Counted from the first letter of the stretch, positions 45,342-55,486 are shown. The stretch is 64,000 nucleotides of DNA from Hydrangea macrophylla (GCA_033977485.1 CM066990.1:13706001-13770000); one strand, 5' to 3'. Numbers and translations: made by a program. Notes: generated from the letters alone by a model not told the origin.

Positions 45342-46653
45342 CTTCTTCGGGCGCGCCTAGGCGCGAGGCGCAGGCGGGCGAAGCACATGAGCCTCGCCTA
45401 AGGCTAGGCGCAGCCCCTTCGAGTAGGCGCACTGTAGGCGCGCCTTTTAGGGCTTTTTGGCGAGGCGCAGGTGCATGAGGCGCACGCCCAGTTTAATCAA
45501 GGCTCAAGCCATCGTTCTTCGTTATATGGAACAAGCCCGAAACCAAAAAAAGAAAAAGAAAGAGAAGAAACAGAAGATCTACGGATTTCGCAGCCTAGAA
45601 CCAGGTATGTTCTTCTTTCCAGTCGAACAGTCTCTTTTTTTTTCTTTTCCTCTGCTCTTCTCCTTCTTCTTCGAACCAGTCTGATTTCTTCTTCTTCTTC
45701 TTCTTTTTCCTCTTCTCTTCTTCTTCTTCTTCTTCTTCTTCTTCTTCTTCGTCTTCTTCATCTGTTCTCGTCGTCGTCTTTTGCTCTGTCTCTGTACAGA
45801 GAGTCTTTCTTTTTTCTTTTTTTTTCTTTCCTTTTCTTCAATGTCGGTGGGTTTTTAAAACCCCTCTTTTGGCCCTTTGGCTTTTTTTTTTTTTTTTTTT
45901 TTTTTTTTGTGTTTTAATGAAGTGCAGGCTGCTTCAGGCCAGCTGTTATAAACTTATAATATATAATAGTATAATATATAACCTATATAATATAGTAGAT
46001 AAGTCATAACTCATATAACTAGAGTACAAGGTAATATAATATATAATATGTAATGAGAAAATGTAATATATATACTATGCAGAAAATACTATTAGAAAAT
46101 TTAAAAAAATCATATATAAAATATTAGTATATATAATATGTAGTGAAATAATATAATTAATTTTATATAGATAAGTCATAACTCATATAACTAGAGTACA
46201 AGGTAATATAATATATAATATGTAATGAGACAATGTAATATATATACTATGCAGAAAATACTATTAGAAAATTTAAAAAAATCATATATAAAATATTAGT
46301 ATATATAATATGTAGTGAAACAATATAATTAATTTTATATATATATATATTAGGCAAAAAATACAAGAAAATTAAAAAAAAAAAAAAAAATACTTGAAAA
46401 TACTAGAAAATTAAAAAAAAAAGTCTTAATGTCTTAATCTTTGGGTGGAGCACTAGGCATAAAATACTAGAAATTTTAAAAAAATATATATATAAAATAC
46501 TAGTATATGTTAAAAAAAGGGCTACATCATATAAAAACAATATATGTATTTTTGCGCCTCGCTTCGCTCGGGCGCGCGCCTCAGAGTGCGCCTCGCGCCT
46601 AGGCTCCAGGAGACCTTTGCGCCTCAGTGCGCCTTGCGCCTTAAATAACCTTG
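45342..46653. mobile_element. GC-ended, AT-rich repeat element inside the gypsy 5' end
   Basis: Both ends carry dense GGCGCGAGGCGCA / TGCGCCTCGCGCC motifs in inverted orientation (45350-45490 and 46550-46645). The right end ...TTATTTAAGGCGC mirrored gives CAAGGTTATTTAAGGCGC, like hAT termini, and abuts the gypsy LTR remnant. The left junction is not clean and no TSD is seen, so a deletion probably removed the element's left end together with most of the gypsy 5' LTR. Interior: TTC microsatellite (about 45685-45768), poly-T (about 45879-45908) and a 172-bp tandem duplication. Confidence 0.6.
45997..46340. repeat. 172-bp tandem duplication, AT-rich
   Basis: Copies 45997-46168 and 46169-46340 begin AGATAAGTCATAACTC and differ at only a few positions (for example GAGAAAATG versus GAGACAATG). 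Confidence 0.93.
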
Positions 46654-46853
46654 GGACAGAGCCAATTTTGGGTGTATCACACAAGAAAAGTGAAAAGGAA
46701 ACTGCTAGCTATCACTAAATAGTACATCCTTTTCTAGCTAGAAGTTTAGAATTGAGTGGATAATCAATGCAATCCTCAAAGTCTCTTTCCGTGATGCTCA
46801 ATTTTCAGCTTGGATTAAGTTCTCACCAGAATTTACAAACTGTATTTTAGAAT

Positions 46854-47137
46854 TGTAATGCCCCAAAACCCGAGACACAGGGCCACGGAGTCAAACCACA
46901 AGGCCCAAGTCCTACGTTGACGGCCAAAATAACATGAAAGTCGAAAAGATGGTCAAAGAGTGAAAGATACAATTTAACCTAGACAATCAAACAACGGAAG
47001 CTTTAAAGGGATCCTACGTGAACCCTGACCAAAGTTAAAGACTACTAATCAAGCCAAACGTGGTCAAAAGAAGTCAAATGGGCAACCGACGGCTTGTCCC
47101 TAAGCCACCTTCCTGCAAAACTACACACTTGAACTGG
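46854..47137 (+). mobile_element. possible gypsy LTR fragment
   Basis: Starts TGTAATGCCCCAAAACCCGA, the common opening of chromovirus-type LTRs, and runs into the copia fragment without a visible end. Confidence 0.4.
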
Positions 47138-48717
47138 CCCAAACTCGATACTGATGCTCGTTTGGTTGCTACTAAGGGCTTTACTCAGATTCCTGGTAAA
47201 GACATTGGTGCCACTTTTGCCCTTGTGGCCAAGTTAACTATTGTTCGTCTTCTGGTCTCTTTAGCAGCATCTTATTCATAGCCCCTTCACCAACTCGATG
47301 TTAAAAATGCTTTTCTTAATGGTGACTTGACTGAGAATATCTATATGGATCCTCCGCCAGGTTTTCGGGCTCGAGGGGAGTGTTTTCGGAAGGTGTGTCG
47401 CCTCCGCAAGTCTCTCTAAGGTCTAAAGCAATCTCCTCGTGCTTGGTTTAATAACTTCAATGATGTGGTCCTCTGTACGGGGTTTTATTCGGTGCCATTC
47501 AGATCACACGTGTTTTATTCGTCGTCAGTCTCAGGAAAGGTGTGTTGTCTCAGTTTATGTGAATGATATTATTATTACTGGCAATGATGCATCTGGTATC
47601 GCTCAAGTGAAGGTGATTTTGGTACGTCGTTTGACGTTAAGGATTTGGGTCTCTTCGTTACTTTCTTGGTATTGAGGTTGCTAGGTCTCACCAGGGTATC
47701 TCTCTGTCTTAGCGAAAGCACTCTCTTGATCTTCTTCAGGACATGGGTATGCTTGGGTATCGACCTGCCTCCTCTCCTATGGATCTAACCTTAAGTTAAC
47801 TTCAGAAATGAGAGAGCTTTTGCCCGATCCTTCTGTGCATCAGCGTCTTGTGGGTCGTCTCAACTATCTGACAAACACAAGACCGGATCTTACTTTTGCT
47901 GTCAGTGTTGTGAGCCAATTTATGCATTCACCGCATACTTCTCATTTGGATGCTGTTTATCACATTCTTCGGTATCCCAAGACTTGTCCTGGTCTTAGGC
48001 TTTCTTTAAAGCAGGAACACAGTCGGGTCTCTCCTGCTTTACAGATGCAGATTATGCAGGCTCTAGGAGTGACGGGCGCTCTACCTCTGGTTTTGACTTT
48101 TTATGGTAGTCATCATAAATCTTGGAAGAATAAGAAGCAAGCTGTTGTTTCACGTTCTTCTGCTGAAGTTGAGTATCGTGCCATGGCTCAAGGCACGTGT
48201 GAGCTTTTATGGCTTCAATCTCTTCTAAGTGAGTTGGGTTCCCTAGTAGAAGGATCATCGACGTGATAATAAATCTACCATTATGATGTCTTTTGATTCT
48301 GTTCTTCATGAGAGAACTAAACATGTGGAGGTTGATATCCATTTCATTCGGGAGAAAGTTCGACCTAGAGCTATAGTTCCAAGTTTTGTTCCCTCATCCA
48401 CTCAAACTGCTGATATGTTTACCAAGTCTGTTGGTCCAACGCTTCTTCAATCTTTTCTTAGCAAGTTTGGCCTTGTCAATGTCTTTGCTCCAGCTTGAGG
48501 GAGAGTGTTGCATCAGAAGTTAATTACGGATTTTATTTTTATATTTATGGGTCATGTTGACCATAGTTATGATAGGTTTTATTATCTTTTATTTTCTTTT
48601 ATTCTCTTTCTTTTTTCCTTACGCTCTTGTAATCTATTCTCTTTCTTTCTTTTTTCCTTACGCTCTTGTAATTGTAAATAATACAATTAACCTTTTCCCA
48701 TTCTTTTGTCTTAAACA
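47138..48717 (+). mobile_element. 5'-truncated copia remnant: RT, RNase H and probable 3' LTR
   Basis: Plus strand: RT from about 47138 (DARLVATKGFTQIPGKD, LVSLAAS, then NAFLNGDLTENIYMDPP), a changed core box YVNDIIITG (YVDD in relatives), GRLNYLTNTRPDLTFA, RNase H (KKQAVVSRSSAEVEYRAMA, HERTKHVEVDIHFIRE) and a C-terminus ending LVNVFAPA at 48498. Many stops and frameshifts. A polypurine tract TGAGGGAGAG precedes 48506, where a 3' LTR (TGTTGCATCAG...) seems to begin; its end near 48717 is a guess. Gag, protease, integrase and the 5' LTR are absent. Confidence 0.75.
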
Positions 48718-49107
48718 ATGGCGTAGAGACCGAGCAATAAAGGTGATTAGGACTTATTGCATAGTGCTTTTGACGACTAATTCCCCCGAATTTGAACATT
48801 TCCCTTGGCATTTCTCCATTTTTCCTTTTTTTCTTATATTATTACATATTCATGGAATTCTAATGTCCTATTAGTCTATTACTAATCCTACAAGTCACAA
48901 TGCTAGTTAGATCGAAAGCTAAATTCGAACAAATAAATTACGTTTTATGTCTCATAGCTCTATACCTAGCTAATTATGGTCATTGAATAGATAAATCATG
49001 ACAATTAAGTATTTAAGGAGATGAAGAGAGTGATTTGAGAGAAGTAATAATTGAGGAAATTTGCAAGTATTACAAAGAAGTTAAAAGAAAAGAATTACTG
49101 AACAGAC
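48718..49107 (-). other. intron 1 sequence next to exon 1
   Basis: AT-rich, no element recognised. Ends at the exon 1 donor (49107 side). Confidence 0.5.
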
Positions 49108-49151
49108 CTCTCGATTTCGCCGTAAAGTTGAATTCCAGTTCTTTCCGATTG

Positions 49152-49182
<31 letters not shown>

Positions 49183-49283
49183 GTATCCTTGGAATTGCAA
49201 TAGACTCTGCTACGAAGAATTCTTAGAGTTGTAGAGTGAGGATTAGGACGAACTTGGTGTAAATCAGAAAAGCGTATGCGACT

Positions 49284-49314
<31 letters not shown>

Positions 49315-49385
49315 GATGTTAAATTGGGCTCCAAGTATCGGGAAGCGACCTGTAGATGTGGTGGCGTCCATAGCCAACTGGCCAT
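49108..49385 (-). CDS. DUF1350 gene exon 1: start codon and putative chloroplast transit peptide
   Basis: The ATG at 49385 (AGAGAGATGGCC context) opens 92 codons plus two bases of Arg93; the donor is GAGAG|GTCTGT at 49108. N-terminus MASWLWTPPHLQVASRYL is poor in acidic residues and followed by Ser/His/Arg-rich sequence, as in plastid transit peptides. Ten consecutive histidines (25-34, mixed CAT/CAC codons) and seven serines (69-75) are simple-sequence runs, likely in the transit or linker region. The exon ends GIQLYGEIE, which starts the conserved part. Reading past the donor gives a stop four codons later. Plastid targeting is inference. Confidence 0.88.
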
Positions 49386-49570
49386 CTCTCTGGTTTCTCT
49401 CTGTCTCTCTCTCTCTCTCTATATGTGTATAAAATAAAACTATAAATATGTATGTATTAGACTGGCGCTGGGTAGACGATCTCACTCTCTGTCTCCACGA
49501 AGATAGAAACTGAGTAGTAGGAGTAATAGTTAGATTGGCGTCTACGCTACTTCTATGTTTTCAACGGATG
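49386..49570 (-). promoter_or_regulatory. probable 5' leader and core promoter of the DUF1350 gene
   Basis: Immediately upstream of the ATG is a GA-rich tract on the minus strand (49398-49421), typical of plant 5' leaders. A TATA-like TATTTATAG lies at about 49441-49449, roughly 60 bp before the ATG. No transcription start can be proven from sequence. Confidence 0.4.
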
Positions 49571-50066
49571 GGCATCGATCGGTTAATGAGATTGGCCATT
49601 TTGTAAACTTGAAACTGACCTCTTAAATTAATTATTTATTGAAATTAAAACACAATTAGTGAAAATGATACTCCTATTATAAAGGTAAGATTTATTTATT
49701 TTTATTTTTTAAGAAAAATTAAGATTTTTTATTAGTAAAATGTATTTCATACAAAAACATGTAAATTTCATTTGACATACATGAATATTAAGTGAAATTT
49801 TTCAGAACCATATTAAGTGAAATTTCACTCTGACTCTATATTTGATGAACTTTTTTTTTCCCCCTATTTATGGTTAAATCATATTTGATGAACTTTTTAA
49901 CAAGTTACAGATCAAAATTGGACTCAAAACTCTTGAAAGTTACTTCTAGGGTCTTTTGCCCAAATTTCTATAAAATTAATTACACACTGAGAAATTTTGC
50001 ATGCCAATGAAATTATTTTATTACATATCTACCCCTGTACAAAATAACCTATTACAAAGTAAAAAA
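49571..50066. other. intergenic upstream region, nothing recognised
   Basis: AT-rich sequence with a small duplicated AAATTTTTCAGAACCATATTAAGTG-like stretch near 49790-49830. No ORF or element borders. Confidence 0.5.
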
Positions 50067-50232
50067 GGGTAATGTTTAGGACACAAAAGGTTTACAAAGA
50101 GATACTCACAAAAAGATGTGACAGTAAGAGTATAAGACCCACCATACTTAACTCAATCATTGAGATATTACATGAGATGTCCATCCTGTGTGATCATCTC
50201 TTTATAATTCTTTTGTGTCCTTAGCATTATCC
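50067..50232. mobile_element. 166-bp MITE
   Basis: Ends GGGTAATGTTTAGGACACAA and, inverted, GGATAATGCTAAGGACACAA. AGAGAT and CACA motifs are mirrored further inside. It lies about 0.7 kb upstream of the gene start. Flanking A-rich sequence hides any duplication. Confidence 0.75.
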
Positions 50233-51264
50233 AAATAAAAACATAACATTAAGAAAATACTCTCTAGACCCACCCAACTGCCCACCCACGATACTAGAAT
50301 AAACAAAAAAAAAAAAAACGCACACACGTCAGTAAACAAATATCAAATTTAAGTCATTGTTCATCGATCGAACGTATTGGGGAGCTGTTTGGTTGGAAAA
50401 TTATGTATGTGTGTGCGAGCGTGCCAGGCAAGTAAATTGCCAATGTGTAAGTGTGATTATCCAAACTGCGTCTCACCAAGCAAATTGTGGTGACGTTCGA
50501 TGTCTTAATAAGGACTTCAAACGTGTGAGATGAAATACGAAAAAGAAGAAAGGAGAAGAAAAAGAAGAAGAGAGAGTTCGAAGGATACCTTCGAAGTGAT
50601 TAAACTATGTTATAACTACTCCTACTCCTAAGAATTGTAAGTAAAAGCAAAGTAAAGGTACACTACGCCTAACTAGGCTAAATTAAATTACCTAAACTAA
50701 TGGCCATGGTGGCCGAATAGATGAAGAAGATAAAGTAGATATATTAATACATTTGTTTGTGTGGTCCAGGACCCATTACAAGGAGTACACAACATCTATT
50801 TATAAATGAATCACATAACTACCTATTTGAATTTGAACATTTCCCTCCTATTACATTTAACTACCAATTCAAATTCAATTGCACATGTGTTTCTTCCAAA
50901 GAAGCTCTCTCCAAAATGACTTCCACCTTCATCATCACCATTGATATTCAAATAACCACCTTTGATGTTCTCCTACAATGCCAAGTGTCCTGCAAGTACT
51001 TTCCAAATAACCACAAACCAATTGAATTGGTTTTCCATGTGATAATTATAAATCATATAATAATATAATATAGTATAACTTCATATACTAATATATATAT
51101 ATATATATGTAAATATAATTTATGGTCCAAACATACCCCCGCGACTCTTTAAGAACGAAGTTCTTAGAGAGTCGGAAGATTATCACAAAAATAACATTAT
51201 TCGATCCAATTAGTATATTCGAAATGGACCAAATTAGTAATACAAAGTAGATCACATTACAGAT

Positions 51265-52185
51265 CTTTAAAGCCAATCATAATAACATTGAACACAAAAA
51301 ACTAAAATGGTTTTAAACTTGTTTCGAAACCAATGAAAGAGATTTGAACATAAAATTATGGCTTAAAATGGATTCGAAGCAAATATAGGGGCTTCGAACA
51401 CAAAATAATGGCTTTAAACTTGCCTCAAAGCCAATCTAGTTGCTTCGAACATTAGATAATGCCTTTAAACTCACATCGAAGCCTACATAATTGGTTCGAA
51501 CACAAAAATAATGGCTTAACACTTGCTTCGAAGACAATGCAATGGTCTCACGCACAAAATTATGGCTTTAATCTTGCTTTGAAACCAATATAATTGCTTT
51601 GAGTACAAAAAACTTGATTCGAAACCAATATAATGGCATTGAACAAAAAATGATAACTTTAAACTGGTTCGAAGCCAATGTATTAGCCTTGAATACAAAA
51701 CAATGGCTTTTAAATTACTTCGAAGCCAATGAAAAAGATTTAAACACAAAACAATGGCTTCAAAGTTGCTTCAAAGCCAATAAAAAGGATTTGATCATAA
51801 AATGATGGCTTAACATTGTATTCGAAATAAATAAAGGGGGTTCAAACACAAATAAAGGACTTTAATTTTGCTTCGAAGCCAAAATAAAAGCCTTAAACAC
51901 ATTACAAATTGTTTTTAAATTGGTTCAAAACTAATAGATTAACTTTGAATACCAAAAAATGGCTTTAAAGTTAATTCGAAGTCAATATAGTTGCGTCGAA
52001 CACTAGATATGTTGCTTTTAAACTAATTTGAAGCCAATATAATAGCCTCTAAAATAAATTGTTTCGAAGCCAATATGATAATTTCGAACACAAATAAACC
52101 ACTTTAAACTGGCTTCGAAACCAATAAAAAAACTTCGAACAAAATGAATTTGTTTTAAAATGGCTTTGAAGCCAATAAAGATATT
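51265..52185 (-). repeat. 51-bp minisatellite, about 17-18 degenerate copies
   Basis: The unit is approximately CTTCGAACACAAAATAATGG CTTTAAACTTGCTTCGAAGCC AATATAATGG, period 50-53. Each unit contains one or two TTCGAA palindromes. Units are 70-90 percent alike by eye. It lies just inside the 3' LTR of the non-autonomous element. Confidence 0.92.
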
Positions 52186-52954
52186 TTTAAAAATACTTCT
52201 ATGTAACCAACTACTATTGGTATATCATCAATCGAATAAACTTTTGGTTTGAACATGTAACCAATCGAAGAACTAATCATACACCAACACCAAGCCAAAA
52301 TTACTACCAAACATGGTTGTGGCTAACTTGTTGGAATGGAAAATGATATCCATACTTTATTTGGACTTTAGGAACTTCTATGCCACTGATTAACTGTAGA
52401 CATTTAACAAGCATTCGAATGGGTCCCACAATTTACACCTTCCCCATAGTCATGTGTTATGTACTTCGAGTCTTCAACACTGGCTTCTACACCATCAAAT
52501 GTGACTTGTACTTAGGCCCATTTCCTTTATATACACTATTGTCTGTATAGTGTATATTACTTCAACATCTACAACACAATCTAGAATTTGTTGCATGTAA
52601 ATTCGGCTCGAGCAAATTTCAACAAAGCCAACGCTGTGCTTACTTCTGTCTGTTAGTTCGAGCCAGGCATGAACAACAGTCTTGGTCCTATTAGACCAAT
52701 TAAAGCAGTGATCAACTAATTCGATGACCGAATTAGTATTTATATTGGTGTCAATAATCTTTTCCCTTTGATAATAATCTTGCCATAGAATAATCCACAT
52801 AGTCATAACCCATTTTTGATGAGCACCACAGAGCCAAAGTGGGTATTGACCATCTAAAGCCAAAGTATAAAGTGGCTTAAATAAGTCATAAATTTCAACA
52901 CTTTGTGTAGTGTCGAAAAACCAAATGTATGAACAAAAGCATGTTCATGATCCT

Positions 52955-54299
52955 TGATCGGGAGGGAACTAATCCTAATTATACGCCTTAATTCACATTT
53001 GTTAGTACTTTTTATCCTGTTTTTGTGTATTTTTACTTCGTTTTCTATTTTCTGACAGGATTTGGAAGAAATCACCTAAACCAGGTTAAACAGGATGAAA
53101 AAGCATAAAGAAAGAAGCTGAAAAAGCCAAGTCGCGCGCGCGAGAAACCGAGAATCGCTCGCGCGAAATCCCAAAAATCACTCGCGTGATCCGCGCGCGC
53201 GAGGTCCCAAATGTCGCGCTCGCGCGGTCCGCTCGCGCGATCCGTACAGAAATCAAAGATGCGTATTTCAGTATACTGAAGACTCCTGTGCAAACGAAAC
53301 TGCTGAACGACGTCTAGACTGTAAATTACATCAGTTTCAGTTCGTTTCGGGTTAGGAAGGCTTCCAAAACTTGTTGTAAATCTATATATACCCTATTTTA
53401 TCATAATTAAAGGGTTAGACATTGTTAGCAATTAATATACACACATTCTACAACCATACTTCCAGCCATTGAAGGGAGGGAAGCAAGAAGAAGAAGAAGA
53501 AGACCAAGGGTTTCCATGGCCTCCTCCATCAACTACTTGCCATCCATCACTTCCATGGACGGCTAGATCATAGATCTAGGGTTTCAATGAAGCCCTAGAC
53601 GAGTAATAGGGTTTTATTTATGTTTTTATTTTAGTTTTATTATGTATGGATGACAGTCACATGTTTAGAGGATTTTTATAAATAAATCGTACTTCTATTG
53701 ATTAAATCATTGCTTTCAGAATTTATTCTTGTCTTAGATCTATTTTGACTGTGATGTGCTCAACGATCTATGCTTGCTGTGCTTGTTTAGATTGTTTACA
53801 TGTGATGGTGCTTTATTGATTTGTGCTATCAAGTATCCGAATAGTCCATGCCTAGGTTAGACGGATTAGATCACAACCCTAGTTTAGTGTGGGATAATTC
53901 GTGCTAACCGAAGATGGATTATGTTGGTGCTTGAACCATGAATATCTTCTTGTCGGAGGAATTGGGCTTATAGCTACAATTCCCCATTATCATCCAATGT
54001 AATAAGCTAAAGTAATTCATAAATATTCTTATTATGAAGCTAGTGGTGGATTTGCAATCCTAGGTTCCCTTAAACATTATTTAAAACAACTTTAATTGCT
54101 TTCATAGTTTAGATTTAGTTTTATTGTTATTTAGTTTAATTCAAACCAAATCAAAATCCGTTTTCATAATTAACTAAATTTAGGTTTTAAAATTAAGTCG
54201 CGGTAGTTAATCAATCTCTGTGGGTTCGACCTTTACTTCCACACTGCAAATCTTTAGAAAAGTAAAGTATACTTTTATATCTTGATTCTGACAAGATCA
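52955..54299 (+). mobile_element. solo LTR (1345 bp) inside the non-autonomous element
   Basis: Starts TGATCGGGAGGG and ends GACAAGATCA, with TSD atcct at 52950-52954 and 54300-54304. It has a TATATATACCC box (about 53381-53391) and the TCTCTGTGGGTTCGACC-type 3' segment common in gypsy LTRs. It contains a CpG-dense block (53129-53245). No internal region, hence solo. Confidence 0.85.
53129..53245. repeat. CpG-dense GCGCGCGAG cluster
   Basis: Six or more variants of TCGCGCGCGAG / ATCGCTCGCGCGA / ATCACTCGCGTGATC / CGCTCGCGCGATC within about 115 bp, in otherwise AT-rich DNA. Confidence 0.85.
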
Positions 54300-55486
54300 A
54301 TCCTCAACCATATTTGGTTGTAAAATGGACCCCCCGAGTGTATTTTGATCACAATCATTTGGTTGATTAACCAATAGAGGTGATGATGGTGTTGGTGATT
54401 TTCTTGTTTCCACCATTAAAGGATCATGAAGTTCCTTCATAATAAATTTATTTTCATTCATTGGCTCGTAATTTTGAAGAATAGTTGACACCCCTCGAGC
54501 CATTTCATACATTTTAGTTTTCAAACTAAATGCTTGATCCTTTAATTCTTCCAACAATGGAACTAAATCATTGATCCATTTTTCACCACCATAATTTGGT
54601 GTTGATGGTGGAGAAGCATACAACACTTTAAAATTGTTGTCACCAAGATTTGGTGTTAATGGGGATGACACATACACCCATTCGTAATTGCTACTACCAA
54701 ATTTTGGCGTTGATGAGGGTACAATATACCACCCTTCAAAATTCATCTTGACACTTGAGTCCCACCGGGCGTGCCAAAAATGTTTGGTTGGAAAATTATA
54801 TATGTGTGTGCGAGCGTGCCAGGCAAGCAAATTGCCAATGTGTAAGTGTGATTATCCAAACTGCGCCTCACCAAGCAAATTGTGGTGACGTTCGATGCCT
54901 TAATAAGGACTTCAAACGTGTGAGATGAAATACGAAAAAGAAGAAAGTAGAAGATTAAACTATGTTATAACTACTCCTACTCCTAAGAATTGTAAGTAAA
55001 AGCAAAGTAAAGGTACACTACTCCTAACTAGGCTAAATTGAATTACCTAAACTAATGGCCATGGTGGCCGAATAGATGAAGAAGATAAAGTAGATATATT
55101 AATGAATTTGTTTGTGTGGTCCAGGACCCATTACAAGGAGTACACAACATCTATTTATAGATGAATCACATAACTACCTATTTGAATTTGAACACTTCCC
55201 TCCTATTACATTTAACTACCAATTCAAATTCAATTACACATGTGTTTCTTCCAAAGAAGCTCTCTCCAAAATGACTTCCACCTTCATCATCACCATTGAT
55301 ATTCAAATAACCACCTTTGATGTTCTCCTACAATGCCAAGTGTCCTACAAGTACTTTCCAAATAACCACAAAACCAATTGAATTGGTTTTCTATGTGATA
55401 ATTATAAATCATATAATAATATAATATAGTATAACTTCATATACTAATATATATATATAAATATAATTTATGGTCCAAACAGGAGC

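Larger units (their letters stand above)
36775..46679 (-). mobile_element. Ty3/gypsy element with gag but no pol, hosting a copia and a GC-rich element
   Basis: The TSD cacaa at 36770-36774 and 46680-46684 fixes both ends. Minus orientation: the 3' LTR is 36775-37433 (659 bp, starting TGATACACCC), preceded by the polypurine tract AAATGGGGGGCAGC. The 5' LTR is reduced to its first 26 bp (46654-46679, the mirror of 37408-37433); the remainder and primer site are gone, replaced by a GC-rich insertion. Gag lies at about 44330-45109. After Gag come only tandem repeats and the 3' LTR, with no protease, RT or integrase. This fits a gag-only (TR-GAG-like) or deleted Tat/Ogre-type element; lineage is inference. 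Confidence 0.88.
16764..49385 (-). other. DUF1350-family gene, eight exons inside the window, 3' end beyond the left edge
   Basis: The gene model joins eight minus-strand exons (listed separately) into 960 nt, 320 codons, with no stop. All intron borders are GT-AG and all exon phases match (2,0,2,0,1,0,0,0). Known from the family: DUF1350 proteins (Pfam PF07082, as I recall) occur in cyanobacteria and plants, have an alpha/beta-hydrolase look and are usually predicted plastid proteins; the biochemical role is not established. Seen: transit-like N-terminus, GAWVLKP, FIGGIFVGAAPQLTYR, IATPYASGFDHFF, GIGHSLGSVIHLL and SPPIMKQVLPLVEQLPPLYMD motifs. Plant members are roughly 400 residues, so about 80-100 C-terminal residues should lie left of position 1. 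Introns 1, 7 and 8 are inflated by nested transposons. No stop or frameshift is visible in any exon, so the gene looks functional. Confidence 0.92.
52495..54745 (-). pseudogene. unrecognised internal ORF of the LTR element, split by a solo LTR
   Basis: The first ATG after the primer site is at 54745 (MNFEGWYIVPSSTPKFG). The N-terminal part repeats a PSSTPKFG / PLTPNLG / PPSTPNYG motif at about 20-residue spacing, then has WINDLVPLLEELKDQAFSLK. It is open to the insertion at 54300; across the solo LTR (52955-54299) the frame carries on as DHEHAFVHTFGF. After a frame break near 52864-52900 it continues as LALDGQYPLWLCGAHQKWV to 52495. I do not recognise the protein. It occupies the gag position but has no zinc knuckle. 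Whether it is a structural protein or a captured gene is unknown. Confidence 0.55.
50386..55481 (-). mobile_element. non-autonomous LTR retrotransposon without recognisable pol
   Basis: LTRs at 50386-51133 (748 bp) and 54781-55481 (701 bp), TGTTTGG...CCAAACA, are near-identical except for a 47-bp segment present in the left one (about 50556-50604). TSD ggagc is at 50381-50385 and 55482-55486. Minus orientation: a non-Met primer site TTTTTGGCACGCCCGGTGGG follows the 5' LTR (54780 leftward) and the tract CGCGGGGGTA precedes the 3' LTR at 51133. The 2.3-kb interior, net of a solo LTR insertion, has one ORF of unknown type and a 51-bp minisatellite. I see no protease, RT, RNase H or integrase, so it resembles a LARD/TRIM-like parasite of a gypsy element. 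Confidence 0.9.

Noticed and set aside
49282..49485. Alternative minus ORF overlapping the gene start in another frame
   Set aside because: It reads the GA-rich leader as ERERET and shares no family sequence; the 49385 frame splices correctly to exon 2.
51265..52185. CRISPR-like direct repeats
   Set aside because: Units are contiguous, degenerate and have no unique spacers; this is a eukaryotic minisatellite inside a retrotransposon.
50757..55381. Two near-identical plus-strand ORFs starting MCGPGPITRSTQ (50757-51068, 55112-55381)
   Set aside because: They lie in the two LTRs in antisense orientation and are similar only because LTRs are copies.
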